Of a stretch of DNA of 64,000 nucleotides, positions 22,544 to 35,130 are shown in pieces. Origin of the DNA: Agapanthus africanus (taxonomy: Eukaryota > Streptophyta > Magnoliopsida > Asparagales > Amaryllidaceae); contig JASDDO010000006.1 of NCBI GenBank assembly GCA_030015575.1, forward strand, positions 380,144,137 through 380,208,136, given 5' to 3'. The notes beneath the pieces were generated by a model. The model did not search any database and was not told where the DNA came from. It saw nothing but the letters and a program-made list of their open reading frames with translations. The position numbers and the translations under genes are program-made. How positions within the stretch are numbered: the stretch's first letter is position 1; the number at the start of each line of letters is the position of its first letter.

Positions 22544-22881
22544 GGTACAAATAATCTACTGCCGTATCTCAAAGATCCGTCTTCATGGATAATGAAGTAT
22601 GTTCTAAGTCCACTTTCTACTTGTTCTCTGATCTTTTGCAACTTGGAATCACTTGCTTGAGCTTATTTGATCTGATTGACAGTTGTAGACCGAACTTGTA
22701 AGTTCATCAAACTTGAAGCGTTACCTGGCATGACCACTTCTATCTCCATCTGATACAAATCTTGTTGTATCTTCTACTGTGTGGTAAGATTCATTGATAG
22801 TGGTTGGCGACTAAGTGCATCAGGTACTATATTCACCTTCCCTGGATGATATTGTAAGTTGATGTCGAAGTCCGCCATAAG
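22544..22881 (-). pseudogene. Piece of element B pol (RNase H end to integrase start)
   Basis: On the minus strand it codes for the DFDINLQYHPGKVNIVPDALS phrase region of Ty3 RNase H and the linker to integrase, closely matching 43400-43740. It lies between the Tat element on the left and the Tekay-like element on the right. Together with 35136 onward it shows that the right-hand insertion landed inside the RNase H region of B. It is a broken fossil. Confidence 0.85.
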
Positions 22882-25800
22882 TGTAGCGCCTTGAAAAGTC
22901 GTTTTGGTGTTTTCCTGAAAATCGGTGAAAATTCGATATTTTTCCGAAAACCGTCTTTTTTGTTATTTTGCAGTTTAGGGCTAATTATACCTAAAATGGA
23001 TAGGTAATTGCTTGTTTTTAGTAGCTAATGAGTTACTTATTAAATTTTGGGCATTTAAAAAAATTTCCCTATTTTTCAATTTTTTAATATTATTTTAAGC
23101 CGGTAAGAAAATACATTAAATTAGCGATAAATACAAATTTTTCCGGGCTAATTTTAATCTTTAAAATTATGTTAATTAAAATCTAGTTGTAACATAAATT
23201 TTTAGTATTTTATTTTGATTTTTAACTAATTTTTATTATAGAAAACGAAATTTATTGAATTTAAGCTTAAACTTGCAATTTTGGACTTGTAGGGGGTCTT
23301 TTTGCATAAAAATTTTTTTGTGCACTCCCTCTCACTTCTCCCTCACCCTAGGCCGGCCATTTCCAGCAGCACATGGGGAAAAAAAATTCCATGCTCTTTG
23401 ACTTGTGTTTTTGTGTGGAAATGAGGGTTTTTTTAAAGGTTTTTGAATTGTTAAATGGGATATGGTGCTTTGACTTTGGGGGAGTTTGACTAGAGACTTT
23501 TTCCCACACCCACACCACTCCCCTCTCCCTCATTTCTGTCCAGAAAATCAGCAGCTCCCCCCCTTCATTTTCCTCTCTATTTTGTTCACAAATTCATCTC
23601 TAAAACCATCAAAAATCAACAAATCCTTTACAATTTCAAAGCAAAACCTTATTCCCTCTCTTCTCAAACCCAAATTGGCTCAAATCTTGGAGAAAGATGG
23701 CATCTTGGGAGGCTTTAGCAACATAGGGTTTGAACTTTTGAGGTATAACTTCTAATCAAATGGTTACATTGTAGTTAAAGTATGCTAATTAGAACTTTGA
23801 AAATTGTTTTAGTGTTAATTTTAGTGTTAATTGCATACTAGTTTTTTTAAAGTTTGTGGTTTGAAATTAATTTAGGGTTTAGATCACCATTAAGAGATTA
23901 ATTAAGCTATTTTGTTATCTAGTTATTTTGTTAGCTTAATCTAAGTGGTTAAATTGCTAATTGGGCTAAAATCTAGTGTTAATTTAGTGTTAGATTCTAA
24001 TCTAGTTTTTAAAGGTTTATGGTTAGAGTTAAACTAGGGTTTTTAGGAACCATTATTTAGTTAATTAAAGCTAATTAGATATCTAGTTAAATACTAAACT
24101 AATCTTTAAGGTTACTTTGCTTAAGTGGCTTCATATTATGCTAATCTATGTTAAGCTTGTGTGAAATTTTCATTAAGATTGCTAATTACCAAATTCAAGA
24201 AGAGGTTTGTGTATGGAATGTGGGTTTTGTAGCATGGTAAATAAGTTAAAATTTGTGTTTTTGGTGGCTAACTAGTTGTGTGGATTGGATGGTTGTGTTG
24301 GACCGTGATAACTTTGTCGCTATTGTCGATGTTTGCACCTAATTGCTATTCTAGCTTACTAGTTTTTACTAAAATGTTGTGATAAATTAATTGCGATGTC
24401 TTGATGACATTTTTAGCGTATCCTATGACATTTAGGATGCGTGTGTGCGGATTTTTGAGTGGTCGGGTTTTAGTTTTGCCAAGCGACCAAATCGGCGATT
24501 TTTGGCAGTTTTTGCGATTTTCGCGTATGTTCCGCGCACCTTGTGCACGTTGTACCTAGCTAGTGAACATTAGTATTTTCGTTTGGGTTTTGCGTCAGTC
24601 TTGATAGGTAACCTTATGTTTGGTATTGATGTAAATTCCAGGTTCGGTCGCGGAGACGTCAGACGCGGCACGAAAGGAGAAAGCGGTGATTGGACACAGC
24701 TAGCTAGGGATTCCGGTGAGTAGATGTAACATCTACGGGGGACTATCGTTGGATGGCGCAAGCCGCCCGATAGTTTTAGTAACTTAAAAGATTCCTAGTA
24801 ATATTAGTAATTAGGGGTGTAATACTTGTATGATTATTTGCTACATTCATGCCCTATATTGACATACCTATACGAAACCATTTTATAGGACACCTGCACC
24901 ATTGCCAGGGTTTTTATATGCAGCACGAGCACTATTCATGCTTACACACACACCCTAGTAATTGCCATGCCACCACACTAGATAACCTTTAAATTGAAAC
25001 ATTTTACTAATTGATACTTAAACTTGTGCTATTGCCTTTAATTCCTTAAAATGAAATCGTAGGATTGCTATTCATGTGCATGTACTTCATCATATTATTT
25101 GTTCATGCCTAATCTATTAATCACACATCGCAACTTGATTATTGATACCATATGCATTCATTATCATTGACATATGCACTTATGAGGATTTCTTGAGATT
25201 TTATGATATTTCTGGATTTCGGGGAAAAACCGCAAAATTTCTAAACTTATTATATTTTTAAAATATGTAAATTGCGGTTTTCTAGTGATATAAGTGTCGT
25301 CCACCATGAGTTTGCTGTGGTTTTCGAGACCCGTTTCGAGGAGTTGGATGAACCGTCTCGGGTACATGGTGGGCCCAGTAGGGTACCCCGGGGCAAGAAG
25401 TTCGTGGTGCTGACGATGAGCCTGGCAGGGGACGGATTACCTACCGGTGACATCATTGGGCACGGCGGATATCCAGAGGATACCGACCGGGGCCGCGAGA
25501 GGATGAGATATTGATATTGAGATGGGTCAGCCGGATAGCTGAGGCCAGAGACACTATGACATGGATTTATGAGATTTGAGACAGCTTTTAGGTGTCGTTG
25601 CTGGACACCGGTTCTCGTCGATTCTTTGAGTATTATGCTGGCATTCTAAAAGAGTTTCAAAAACAAAAAGAGATAAAATGTTTCTTATATATACCTATTG
25701 AGACCTCAGATATTCATGTTGCATACATATTAGTACACTGATGTTGTATACATACCTGCTAGTGCATCCAGTCATACCTGTATTTTAGATGCTAGGATGC

Positions 25801-26518
25801 TTGTGTGCATGAATACGATAGCCTTTGTAGATGTTATTTATTACTCACGAGTTGGCAACTCACCCCCGTTGTGCCACAGCCTTTTGCAGGTCCGCTCCGT
25901 CAGTACAGTAGCGGCGGGCGCACTTGTTCTTTTGCCTCCTTTGCCTGGACTCGAGGTTTTGCTCTTAGGTGGGTTATATCATTATTTTTGTACCACCTTG
26001 TATATTCTTTGTATCTAGTGCACTCCATCTACTGTATCTACCAGTATTATTGTATATTGACCTAGAGATGAGACTGTGAGGTTTGTGGACTTTTATGCTG
26101 TATTTTGGGGTCGAGCTCACTTGAGTCGACATGCTGTTTTTCTTATGCTTCATTATGATTATTTCGCATGTTGTTGCTTTATTTTGCGTGGGATTTATGA
26201 CCGCCTTGTGGCGAAGAGCTAGCTCCCGCTTGGGGATGCCTTATTTGTTGGATTCATATATATTTTTGTTGTACCCATTTTGGGGGCCAGTATTTACAAA
26301 GGAGACTCTGCCGAAATTTTCGGAAAAATTGATATTGTTTTCAAAAAGGGTTTTATATGACATATTGATAAACTTGTTTCCAATTGATTGGGTTCTCTTC
26401 ACTCTTTTGCTTATTTGGTTTGGTTTTTCTGGGCTTTGGCTTACTTATTTTACGGACGTCTTTAGACGTTTCGTAAACTTAAGTGCCAGTCACGTTCCGT
26501 ACCCTGCGGGTCGTGACA
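22882..26518 (+). repeat. Tekay-like element 5' LTR
   Basis: 3,637 bp, begins TGTAGCGCC and ends GTCGTGACA. It matches 31495-35130 almost throughout. No host gene is visible in it. Confidence 0.93.
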
Positions 26519-26522
26519 AAGT

Positions 26523-26540
26523 TGGTATCAAAGCGATAGG
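26523..26540 (+). other. Primer binding site, initiator Met tRNA type
   Basis: TGGTATCAAAGCGATAGG starts four bases after the LTR. The usual plant initiator-Met site begins TGGTATCAGAGC, so this differs at one base in the first twelve. Confidence 0.8.
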
Positions 26541-26751
26541 TTTTACCTTTTTGAGTGTAGGATGACCCTTGGTAGATGGAGTAAGTGACTTAAGCAGGGT
26601 AACGTAGCGTGCGTATGTCCGCGGCATACTTGCGATACGGTACTCCGCCTAAGTGACTTTAGGATACTTGCTTGAAATTCCTTTTTCAATTCCGTGTATC
26701 CTATGATTCTATTGCACTGTTCTTATTATCCGTTTTCCTATAACAGCCACT

Positions 26752-27830
26752 ATGCCGCCGAAGGCTACGAGGGCACAGAGGGCTGCCGCCAGAGACGAGA
26801 TTCGAGCTGGCTCGTCCGAGACTAGGACTGAGCAGGGTGGTATGCCTACGCCACAGGGACAGACCGATCCACCTTCCCCAGGCCGTATGGATAGGCTCGA
26901 GACTGGTATGGCGGAGTTGCGACAGATGATGGGGGGTATGCAGGAGCTACGTCAGATGGTAGGATCCCTAGTTGCAGCCAGTCGTACACCGAGGCCGGAT
27001 GACGCACCTACTACATCACAGACGACCATGATACCTGCTCCTACTACTACCACCGTGGCCATTCCGGTTTCACTACAGGATTTCATGAGGCTGAGACCTC
27101 CAGTATTCACCGGCACCGAGGCAGCGGAGGACCCACAGACGTTCCTTGACAGTTTAGCCAGGATCTGCTGCTCGCTGAGATGTTCGGATGATCGATGGGT
27201 AGAGCTTGCGAGTTTCCGACTAGAGGGTCTCGCGCAGACATGGTGGGAGTCAGTCTTGAGAGGTCGAGCTGCAGGTCTGCCGTCTATGACTTGGGTCGAG
27301 TTTACAGCGGTCTTTCTAGCCCGTTTCCTTCCAGAGAGCGTTCGTGACGCCAGAGCTCGTAGCTTCGAGGCCTTAGTCAAGACACCTGGGATGACGGTGT
27401 CTGAGTATGACATCCAGTTTACACAGTTATCCCGATATGCTCAGTATTTGGTGGATACCGAGGAGAAGATGGTGAAGAGGTTCGTACAGGGACTTGATGC
27501 CCAGCTATATCTTGCCATTGGCGCCCAGCACTACGACACTTATTCAGCTGCTATGGATACGGCATTGCGGATGGAGGCACGCATATCATAGACTTCGGCC
27601 GTTTCTGGGCCGAAGAGGATTCGCACCGATGTACCGTCTCAGAGGCAGCGCGCCAGATTCTTTCCGAGAGATAGGCCTGGCAGAGGATTTGGGCGGGGAC
27701 AGTTATATGGTTCTTATCCCCAGGGGCAGCAGCCGTCGCCAGGGTGTTTTGGGTGCGGGAGTTTGCACCATCTTGTCAGAGACTGTCCGGCGAGACGACA
27801 GGGAGCAGCGACAGTTCCGCATGTGACCCT
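26752..27830 (+). pseudogene. gag: Tekay-like gag
   Basis: Begins MPPKATRAQRAAARDE. The retrotransposon gag core (about 27090-27560) is recognised by FTGTEAAEDPQTFLDSLARI, WWESVLRG and the FLARFLPESVRDARARSFEAL phrase. A CCHC zinc knuckle coding region (CFGCG…HLVRDCPAR) lies near 27735-27800. Gag makes the particle shell and binds RNA. It is a broken fossil copy. Confidence 0.85.
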
Positions 27831-30800
27831 ACCACCATCGCCACCCCCTCCACAGAGAGCCCTACTTCCTACCACAGGCGATGCTCCACGCCAGTTAGGT
27901 GCACCCAGAGGCCGTGGACGCGGCGGTCCTATTCAGAGAGGACGAGGAGGCAGAGGCCGAGGTCGAGGTCAGCCCGCTATCGGTGGAGGACAGGCCCGAG
28001 TATTTGCTTTGACACCGCAGGATGCGCAGGCATCCAATGCCGTTGTGACAGGTACCTTGCCAGTTTGTTCTTTCGACGCACGGGTATTATTCGACCCAGG
28101 TTCCACACATTCGTACGTATCTACACACTTTGCACCGATGTTGGGCCGTGAGTCATCGTCGTTAGATCATCCGCTTGTTGTTAGTACTCCGGTAGGCGAG
28201 TCGTTTGTCGCTCGTTTTGTTTTTCGTTTGTGTTCCGTTCGTATCGGGGAGAGGGATTCATCGGTTGATTTGATTCTCCTCGATATGTTGGACTTTGATG
28301 TGCTTCTGGGCATGGATTGGCTAGCCACTTGTTATGCTTCGGTGGACTGCCGTGAGAAGGCAGTCAGATTTAGCTTTCCGGGAGAGCCAGTCCTTGTTAT
28401 TCAGGGAGACCGCAGCGTCACCCTTCCCAGCTTGATTTCGTCTCTTCGTGCTGGTCAGCTCTTGCGGAAGGGATGTCAGGGATTCTTAGCGTATATTTGT
28501 GATACTCGAGCTGCAGAGGTTCCGTTAGACCGGGTCCCGGTAGTTTGTGAGTTCCCTGATGTTTTCCCTGATGAGCTACCTGGGCTACCGCCTGAGCGCG
28601 ATGTTGAGTTCTGCATTGATTTGATTCCCGGCTCGGGGCCTATTTCTATACCGCCTTATCGGATGGCCCCGGCAGAGCTTCGAGAGCTGAAGGATCAGTT
28701 GCAGGATTTGTTAGATAAGGGGCTTATTCGACCGAGTGTTTCTCCGTAGGGTGCTCCGGTCCTGTTTGTCAAGAAGAAGGATGGAAGTTTGCGCTTATGT
28801 ATCGACTACCGCCAGCTGAACAAAGTTACCGTTCGGAACAGATATCCGTTGCCACGCATTGATGATTTGTTCGACCAGCTTCAGGGTGCGGGGTATTTTT
28901 CGAGGATCGACTTGCGATCAGGATACCATCAGCTGCGAGTTCGACAGGAGGATATACCGAGGACAGCTTTCCGCACGCGCTACGGCCACTACGAGTTTTT
29001 GGTGATATCGTTCGGACTCACCAACGCCCCAGCAGCATTCATGGATTTGATGAACCGTACATTCAGGCCGTATCTTGACTTGTTCATCATCGTGTTTATC
29101 GACGATATCTTGGTGTACTCCCGGAGCAGAGAGGAGCACGAGCAACACTTGCGGATTACATTACAGACTCTGAGCGAGCACCAGCTGTTCGTAGAGTTCT
29201 CCAAGTGTGCATTCTGGCTGGACAGCGTCGGATTCTTGGATCACGTGGTTACGAGAGACGGCATTTGTGTGGACCCGAAGAAGATTGAGGCTGTTCAGCA
29301 GTGGCCCCGACCTACATCGGTTACTGAGATCCGTAGTTTTCTAGGCCTGGCAGGCTACTACAGGCGTTTTGTTCAGGACTTCTCCCGTATAGCTGCACCT
29401 TTGACCGGTTTGACCCGGAAGGGAGTTCCTTTCGTTTGGACAGAGGAGTGCGAGCGCAGTTTTCAGCAGCTACGGACTTGTTTGACTACGGCGCCGGTAT
29501 TATCTTTGCCTTCGGGATCAGGCGGATTTGTGGTCTACTGTGATGCTGCGCGAGTGGGATTAGGATGCGTATTGATGCAGCATGGCCGGGTGATCGCTTA
29601 TGCTTCTCGGCAGTTGAAGAAGCATGAACAGAACTACCCCACTCATGATTTGGAGATGGCTGCAGTGGTCTTTGCACTGAAGATTTGGCGACATTACCTA
29701 TACGGCGAGTCGTGTCAGATATTCACCGATCACAAGAGCTTAAAGTACATATTTCAGCAGCGAGACCTGAACCTCAGACAGCGTCGTTGGATGGAGTTGG
29801 TGAAAGACTACGACTGCGAGATCTTATATCACCCAGGCAAGGCGAATGTGGTGGCAGATGCGTTGAGTAGGAGGCCCGGGGGTAGTCTATCCTTTTTGCG
29901 CGCAGTGCAGAGGCAGTCGTCAGCAGATTGGCAGATGTTATGCGACAGCCGAGTTGAGTTCGAGTTCACTCAGACAGGGGGACAGCTCGCGCATGTTCGT
30001 GCACGCCCACAGTTGCTTGACCGTATATATGAGGCACAGCGCAGTGACGACCGTTGCTCAGAGATCATGGCACAGATGGGACAGGGCAGATTTTCCGAGT
30101 TCGTGATTGACGATCAGGGGATTTTATGATATGGATCTAGACTGTGCGTACCAGATGCTGATGGATTGCGGCGCGACATTCTTGAGGAGGCACACCGATC
30201 AGTGTATAGTGTCCACCCCGGTTCCACCAAGATGTACCATAATATGAGAGAGACCTACTGGTGGGACGGGATGAAGAGGGACATTGCGGAGTTCGTTTCG
30301 AGATGCCTGACTTGTCAGCAAGTCAAGGCCGAGCACCAGAGGCCCGCAGGAGAGCTACAGCCGTTACCCATTCCAGAGTGGAAATGGGAGCAGATTTCGA
30401 TGGACTTCGTTGTGGGTCTACCCAGGACCAGTCGAGGGTACGACTCCATCTGGGTGATCGTGGATAGATTGACGAAAGCGGCTCACTTCCTACCAGTGAA
30501 GACCACTTTCAGCTTCGCTCAGTATGCTCAGCTCTATATTGACGAGATCGTGCGACTACATGGCGTACCGACTTGTATCGTGTCAGATCGAGGCACTCAG
30601 TTTACCAGCCGACTATGGCAGAGACTCCAGGAGGCTTTGGGCACTCGTTTGAGCTTCAGCACAGCATTTCATCCGCAGACCGACGGACAGTCAGAGCGGA
30701 CCATTCAGACTCTCGAGGACATGCTCAGAGCGTGCGTTTTAGACTTTGGTGGTAGCTGGGATCGTCATTTACCTCTAGTGGAGTTCTCCTACAACAACAG

Positions 30801-31590
30801 CTTCCAGGATACTATTCAGATGGCACCTTTCGAGGCATTGTATGGGAGGAGATGCAGATCGCCCGTCTGTTGGACAGAGCTCAGCGAGAGCAGCATTTTG
30901 GGGCCGCAGCTTGTTGAGGAGATGACAGCGAAGATACAGTTGATTCGAGACCGGATGAGGGCAGCTCAGAGCAGACAGAAATCCTATGCAGACAGGCGCC
31001 GTCGCAGATTTGAGTTCGCAGTTGGCGACCATGTTTTTCTGAGAGTCTCTCCGATGAAGGGCGTGATGCGTTTTGGGCGAAAGGGGAAGCTTAGCCCTAG
31101 ATTCGTAGGTCCTTTTGAGATCCTCGAGCGTGTCGGCGCTGTTGCATATCGTTTGGCTCTTCCTCCCAGCTTTCCCGATGTTCACCCCGTCTTCCATGTT
31201 TCGATGCTCCGCAAGTACCTTCACGACCCTTCGCATGCGATTCAGCACCCGACAGTCCAGCTAGAGCGTGACCTTTCTTTTGCAGAGCAGCCGGTGGCCA
31301 TCCTGGATCGGCAGGTGAAGAAGTTGAGGTCGAAGATTATACCAACCATCAAGGTCCTTTGGCGTAGCCCAAGCAGCGAGGAGGTTACCTGGGAGACCGA
31401 GGGCGAGATGAGAAAGAAGTATCCCCATCTCTTTGAAGGTACGCGTAGTTATATTTTTAAATTCGGGGACCGAATTTCTTTAAGGGGGGAAGATTGTAGC
31501 GCCTTGAAAAGTCGTTTTGGTGTTTTCCTGAAAATCGGTGAAAATTCGGTATTTTCCGAAAACCGTCTTTTTTGTTATTTTGCAGTTTAG
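27831..31590 (+). pseudogene. pol: Tekay-like pol: protease, RT, RNase H, integrase, chromodomain
   Basis: Protease is near 28080-28330 (VLFDPGSTHSYVS). Reverse transcriptase is near 28650-29350 ([28 protein letters not shown]). RNase H is near 29500-29870 ([19 protein letters not shown]). Integrase is near 30166-31000, with the finger ending CLTCQ, then MDFV, SDRGTQF and DGQSERT carrying the acidic triad. The GPFEILERVG linker near 31105 is followed by a C-terminal chromodomain near 31290-31436 (VAILDRQVKKLRSK to EVTWETEGEMR). Chromodomains of this kind target heterochromatin. The copy is broken in a few places. Confidence 0.9.
31481..31494 (+). other. Polypurine tract of the Tekay-like element
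   Basis: taaggggggaagat directly before the TG of the 3' LTR at 31495. Confidence 0.8.
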
Positions 31591-34500
31591 GGCTAATTAT
31601 ACCTAAAATGGATAGGTAATTGCTTATTTTTAGTAGCTAATGAGTTACTTATTAAATTTTGGGCATTTAAAAATTTTTCCCTATTTTTCAATTTTTTAAT
31701 ATTATTTTAAGCCGGTAAGAAAATACATTAAATTAGCGATAAATACAAATTTTTCCGGGCTAATTTTAATCTTTAAAATTATGTTAATTAAAATCTAGTT
31801 GTAACATAAATTTTTAGTATTTTATTTTGATTTTTAACTAATTTTTATTATAGAAAACGAAATTTATTGAATTTAAGCTTAAACTTGCAATTTTGGACTT
31901 GTAGGGGGTCTTTTTGCATAAAATTTTTTTTGTGCACTCCCTCTCACTTCTCCCTCACCCTAGGCCGGCCATTTCCAGCAGCACATGGGGAAAAAAAATT
32001 CCATACTCTTTGACTTGTGTTTTTGTGTGGAAATGAGGGTTTTTTTAAAGGTTTTTGAATTGTTAAATGGGGTATGGTGCTTTGACTTTGGGGGAGTTTG
32101 ACTAGAGACTTTTTCCCACACCCACACCACTCCCCTCTCCCTCATTTCTGTCCAGAAAATCAGCAGCTCCCCCCCTTCATTTTCCTCTCTATTTTGTTCA
32201 CAAATTCATCTCTAAAACCATCAAAAATCAACAAATCCTTTACAATTTCAAAGCAAAACCTTATTCCCTCTCTTCTCAAACCCAAATTGGCTCAAATCTT
32301 GGAGAAAGATGGCATCTTGGGAGGCTTTAGCAACATAGGGTTTGAACTTTTGAGGTATAACTTCTAATCAAATGGTTACATTGTAGTTAAAGTATGCTAA
32401 TTAGAACTTTGAAAATTGTTTTAGTGTTAATTTTAGTGTTAATTGCATACTAGTTTTTTTAAAGTTTGTGGTTTGAAATTAATTTAGGGTTTAGATCACC
32501 ATTAAGAGATTAATTAAGCTATTTTGTTATCTAGTTATTTTGTTAGCTTAATCTAAGTGGTTAAATTGCTAATTGGGCTAAAATCTAGTGTTAATTTAGT
32601 GTTAGATTCTAATCTAGTTTTTAAAGGTTTATGGTTAGAGTTAAACTAGGGTTTTTAGGAACCATTATTTAGTTAATTAAAGCTAATTAGATATCTAGTT
32701 AAATACTAAACCAATCTTTAAGGTTACTTTGCTTAAGTGGCTTCATATTATGCTAAAATATGTTAAGCTTGTGTGAAATTTTCATTAAGATTGCTAATTA
32801 CCAAATTCAAGAAGAGGTTTGTGTATGGAATGTGGGTTTTGTAGCATGGTAAATAAGTTAAAATTTATGTTTTTGGTGGCTAACTAGTTGTGTGGATTGG
32901 ATGGTTGTGTTGGACCGTGATAACTTTATCGCTATTGTCGATGTTTGCACCTAATTGCTATTCTAGCTTACTAGTTTTTACTAAAATGTTGTGATAAATT
33001 AATTGCGATGTCTTGATGACATTTTTAGCGTATCCTATGACATTTAGGATGCGTGTGTGCGGATTTTTGAGTGGTCGGGTTTTAGTTTTGCCAAGCGACC
33101 AAATCGGCGATTTTTGGCAGTTTTTGCGATTTTCGCGTATGTTCCGCGCACCTTGTGCACGTTGTACCTAGCTAGTGAACATTAGTATTTTCGTTTGGGT
33201 TTTGCGTCAGTCTTGATAGGTAACCTTATGTTTGGTATTGATGTAAATTCCAGGTTCGGTCGCGCAGACGTCAGACGCGGCACGAAAGGGGAAAGCGGTG
33301 ATTGGACACAGGTAGCTAGGGATTCTGGTGAGTAGATGTAGCATCTACGGGGGACTATCGTTGGATGGCGCAAGCCGCCCGATAGTTTTAGTAACTTAAA
33401 AGATTCCTAGTAATGTTAGTAATTAGGGATGTAATACTTGTATGATTATTTGCTACATTCATGCCCTATATTGACATACCTATACGAAACCATTTTATAG
33501 GACACCTGCACCATTGCCAGGGTTTTTATATGCAGCACGAGCACTATTCATGCTTACACACACACCCTAGTAATTGCCATGCCACCACACTAGATAACCT
33601 TTAAATTGAAACCTTTTACTAATTGATACTTAAACTTGTGCTATTGCCTTTAATTCCTTAAAATGAAATCGTAGGATTGCTATTCATGTGCATGTACTTC
33701 ATCATATTATTTGTTCATGCCTAATCTATTAATCACACATCGCAACTTGATTATTGATACCATATGCATTCATTATCATTGACATATGCACTTATGAGGA
33801 TTTCTTGAGATTTTATGATATTTCTGGATTTCGGGGAAAAACCGCAAAATTTCTAAACTTATTATATTTTTAAAATATGTAAATTGCGGTTTTCTAGTGA
33901 TGTAAGTGTCGTCCACCATGAGTTTGCTGTGGTTTTCGAGACCCGTTTCGAGGAGTTGGATGAACCGTCTCGGGTACATGGTGGGCCCGGTAGGGTACCC
34001 CGGGGCAAGAAGCTCGTGGTGCTGACGATGAGCCTGGCAGGGGACGGATTACCTACCGGTGACTTCATTGGGCACGGCGGATATCCAGAGGATACCGACC
34101 GGGGCCGCGAGAGGATGAGATATTGATATTGAGATGGGTCAGCCGGATGGCTGAGGCCAGAGACACTATGACATGGATTTATGAGATTTGAGACAGCTTT
34201 TAGGTGTCGTTGCTGGACACCGGTTCTCGTCGATTCTTTGAGTATTATGCTGGCATTCTAAAAGAGTTTCAAAAACAAAAAGAGATAAAATGTTTCTTAT
34301 ATATACCTATTGAGACCTCAGATATTCATGTTGCATACATATTAGTACACTGATGTTGTATACACACCTGCTAGTGCATCCAGTCATACCTGTATTTTAG
34401 ATGCTAGGATGCTTGTGTGCATGCATACGATAGCCTTTGTAGATGTTATTTGTTACTCACGAGTTGGCAACTCACCCCCGTTGTGCCACAGCCTTTTGCA

Positions 34501-35130
34501 GGTCCGCTCCGTCAGTACAGTAGCGGCGGGCGCACTTGTTCTTTTGCCTCCTTTGCCTGGACTCGAGGTTTTGCTCTTAGGTGGGTTATATCATTATTTT
34601 TGTACCACCTTGTATATTCTTTGTATCTAGTGCACTCCATCTACTGTATCTACCAGTATTATTGTAAATTGACCTAGAGATGAGACTGTGAGGTTTGTGG
34701 ACTTTTATGCTGTATTTTGGGGTCGAGCTCACTTGAGTCGACATGCTGTTTTTCTTATGCTTCATTATGATTATTTCGCATGTTGTTGCTTTATTTTGCG
34801 TGGGATTTATGACCGCCTTGTGGCGAAGAGCTAGCTCCCGCTTGGGGATGCCTTATTTGTTGGATTCATATATATTTTTGTTGTACCCATTTTGGGGGCC
34901 AGTATTTACAAAGGAGACTCTGTCGAAATTTTCGGAAAAATTGATATTGTTTTCAAAAAGGGTTTTATATGACTTATTGATAAACTTGTTTCCAATTGAT
35001 TGGGTTCTCTTCACTCTTTTGCTTATTTGGTTTGGTTTTTCTGGGCTTTGGCTTACTTATTTTACGGACGTCTTTAGACGTTTCGTAAACTTAAGTGACA
35101 GTCACGTTCCGTACCCTGCGGGTCGTGACA
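31495..35130 (+). repeat. Tekay-like element 3' LTR
   Basis: 3,636 bp, TGTAGCGCC to GGTCGTGACA. It is followed by the target duplication ataag (35131-35135). Confidence 0.93.

Larger units (their letters stand above)
22882..35130 (+). mobile_element. Tekay-like chromovirus with perfect target duplication
   Basis: A complete plus-strand LTR retrotransposon: LTR 22882-26518, primer binding site, gag, protease, RT, RNase H, integrase with chromodomain, polypurine tract and LTR 31495-35130. The 5-bp target duplication ATAAG is present on both sides (22877-22881 and 35131-35135). About thirty single-base differences between the 3.6-kb LTRs (about 1%) make it the youngest element here. It inserted into the RNase H region of element B. 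Coding parts are broken in a handful of places. Long LTRs and the chromodomain type point to Tekay/Del. Confidence 0.93.
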
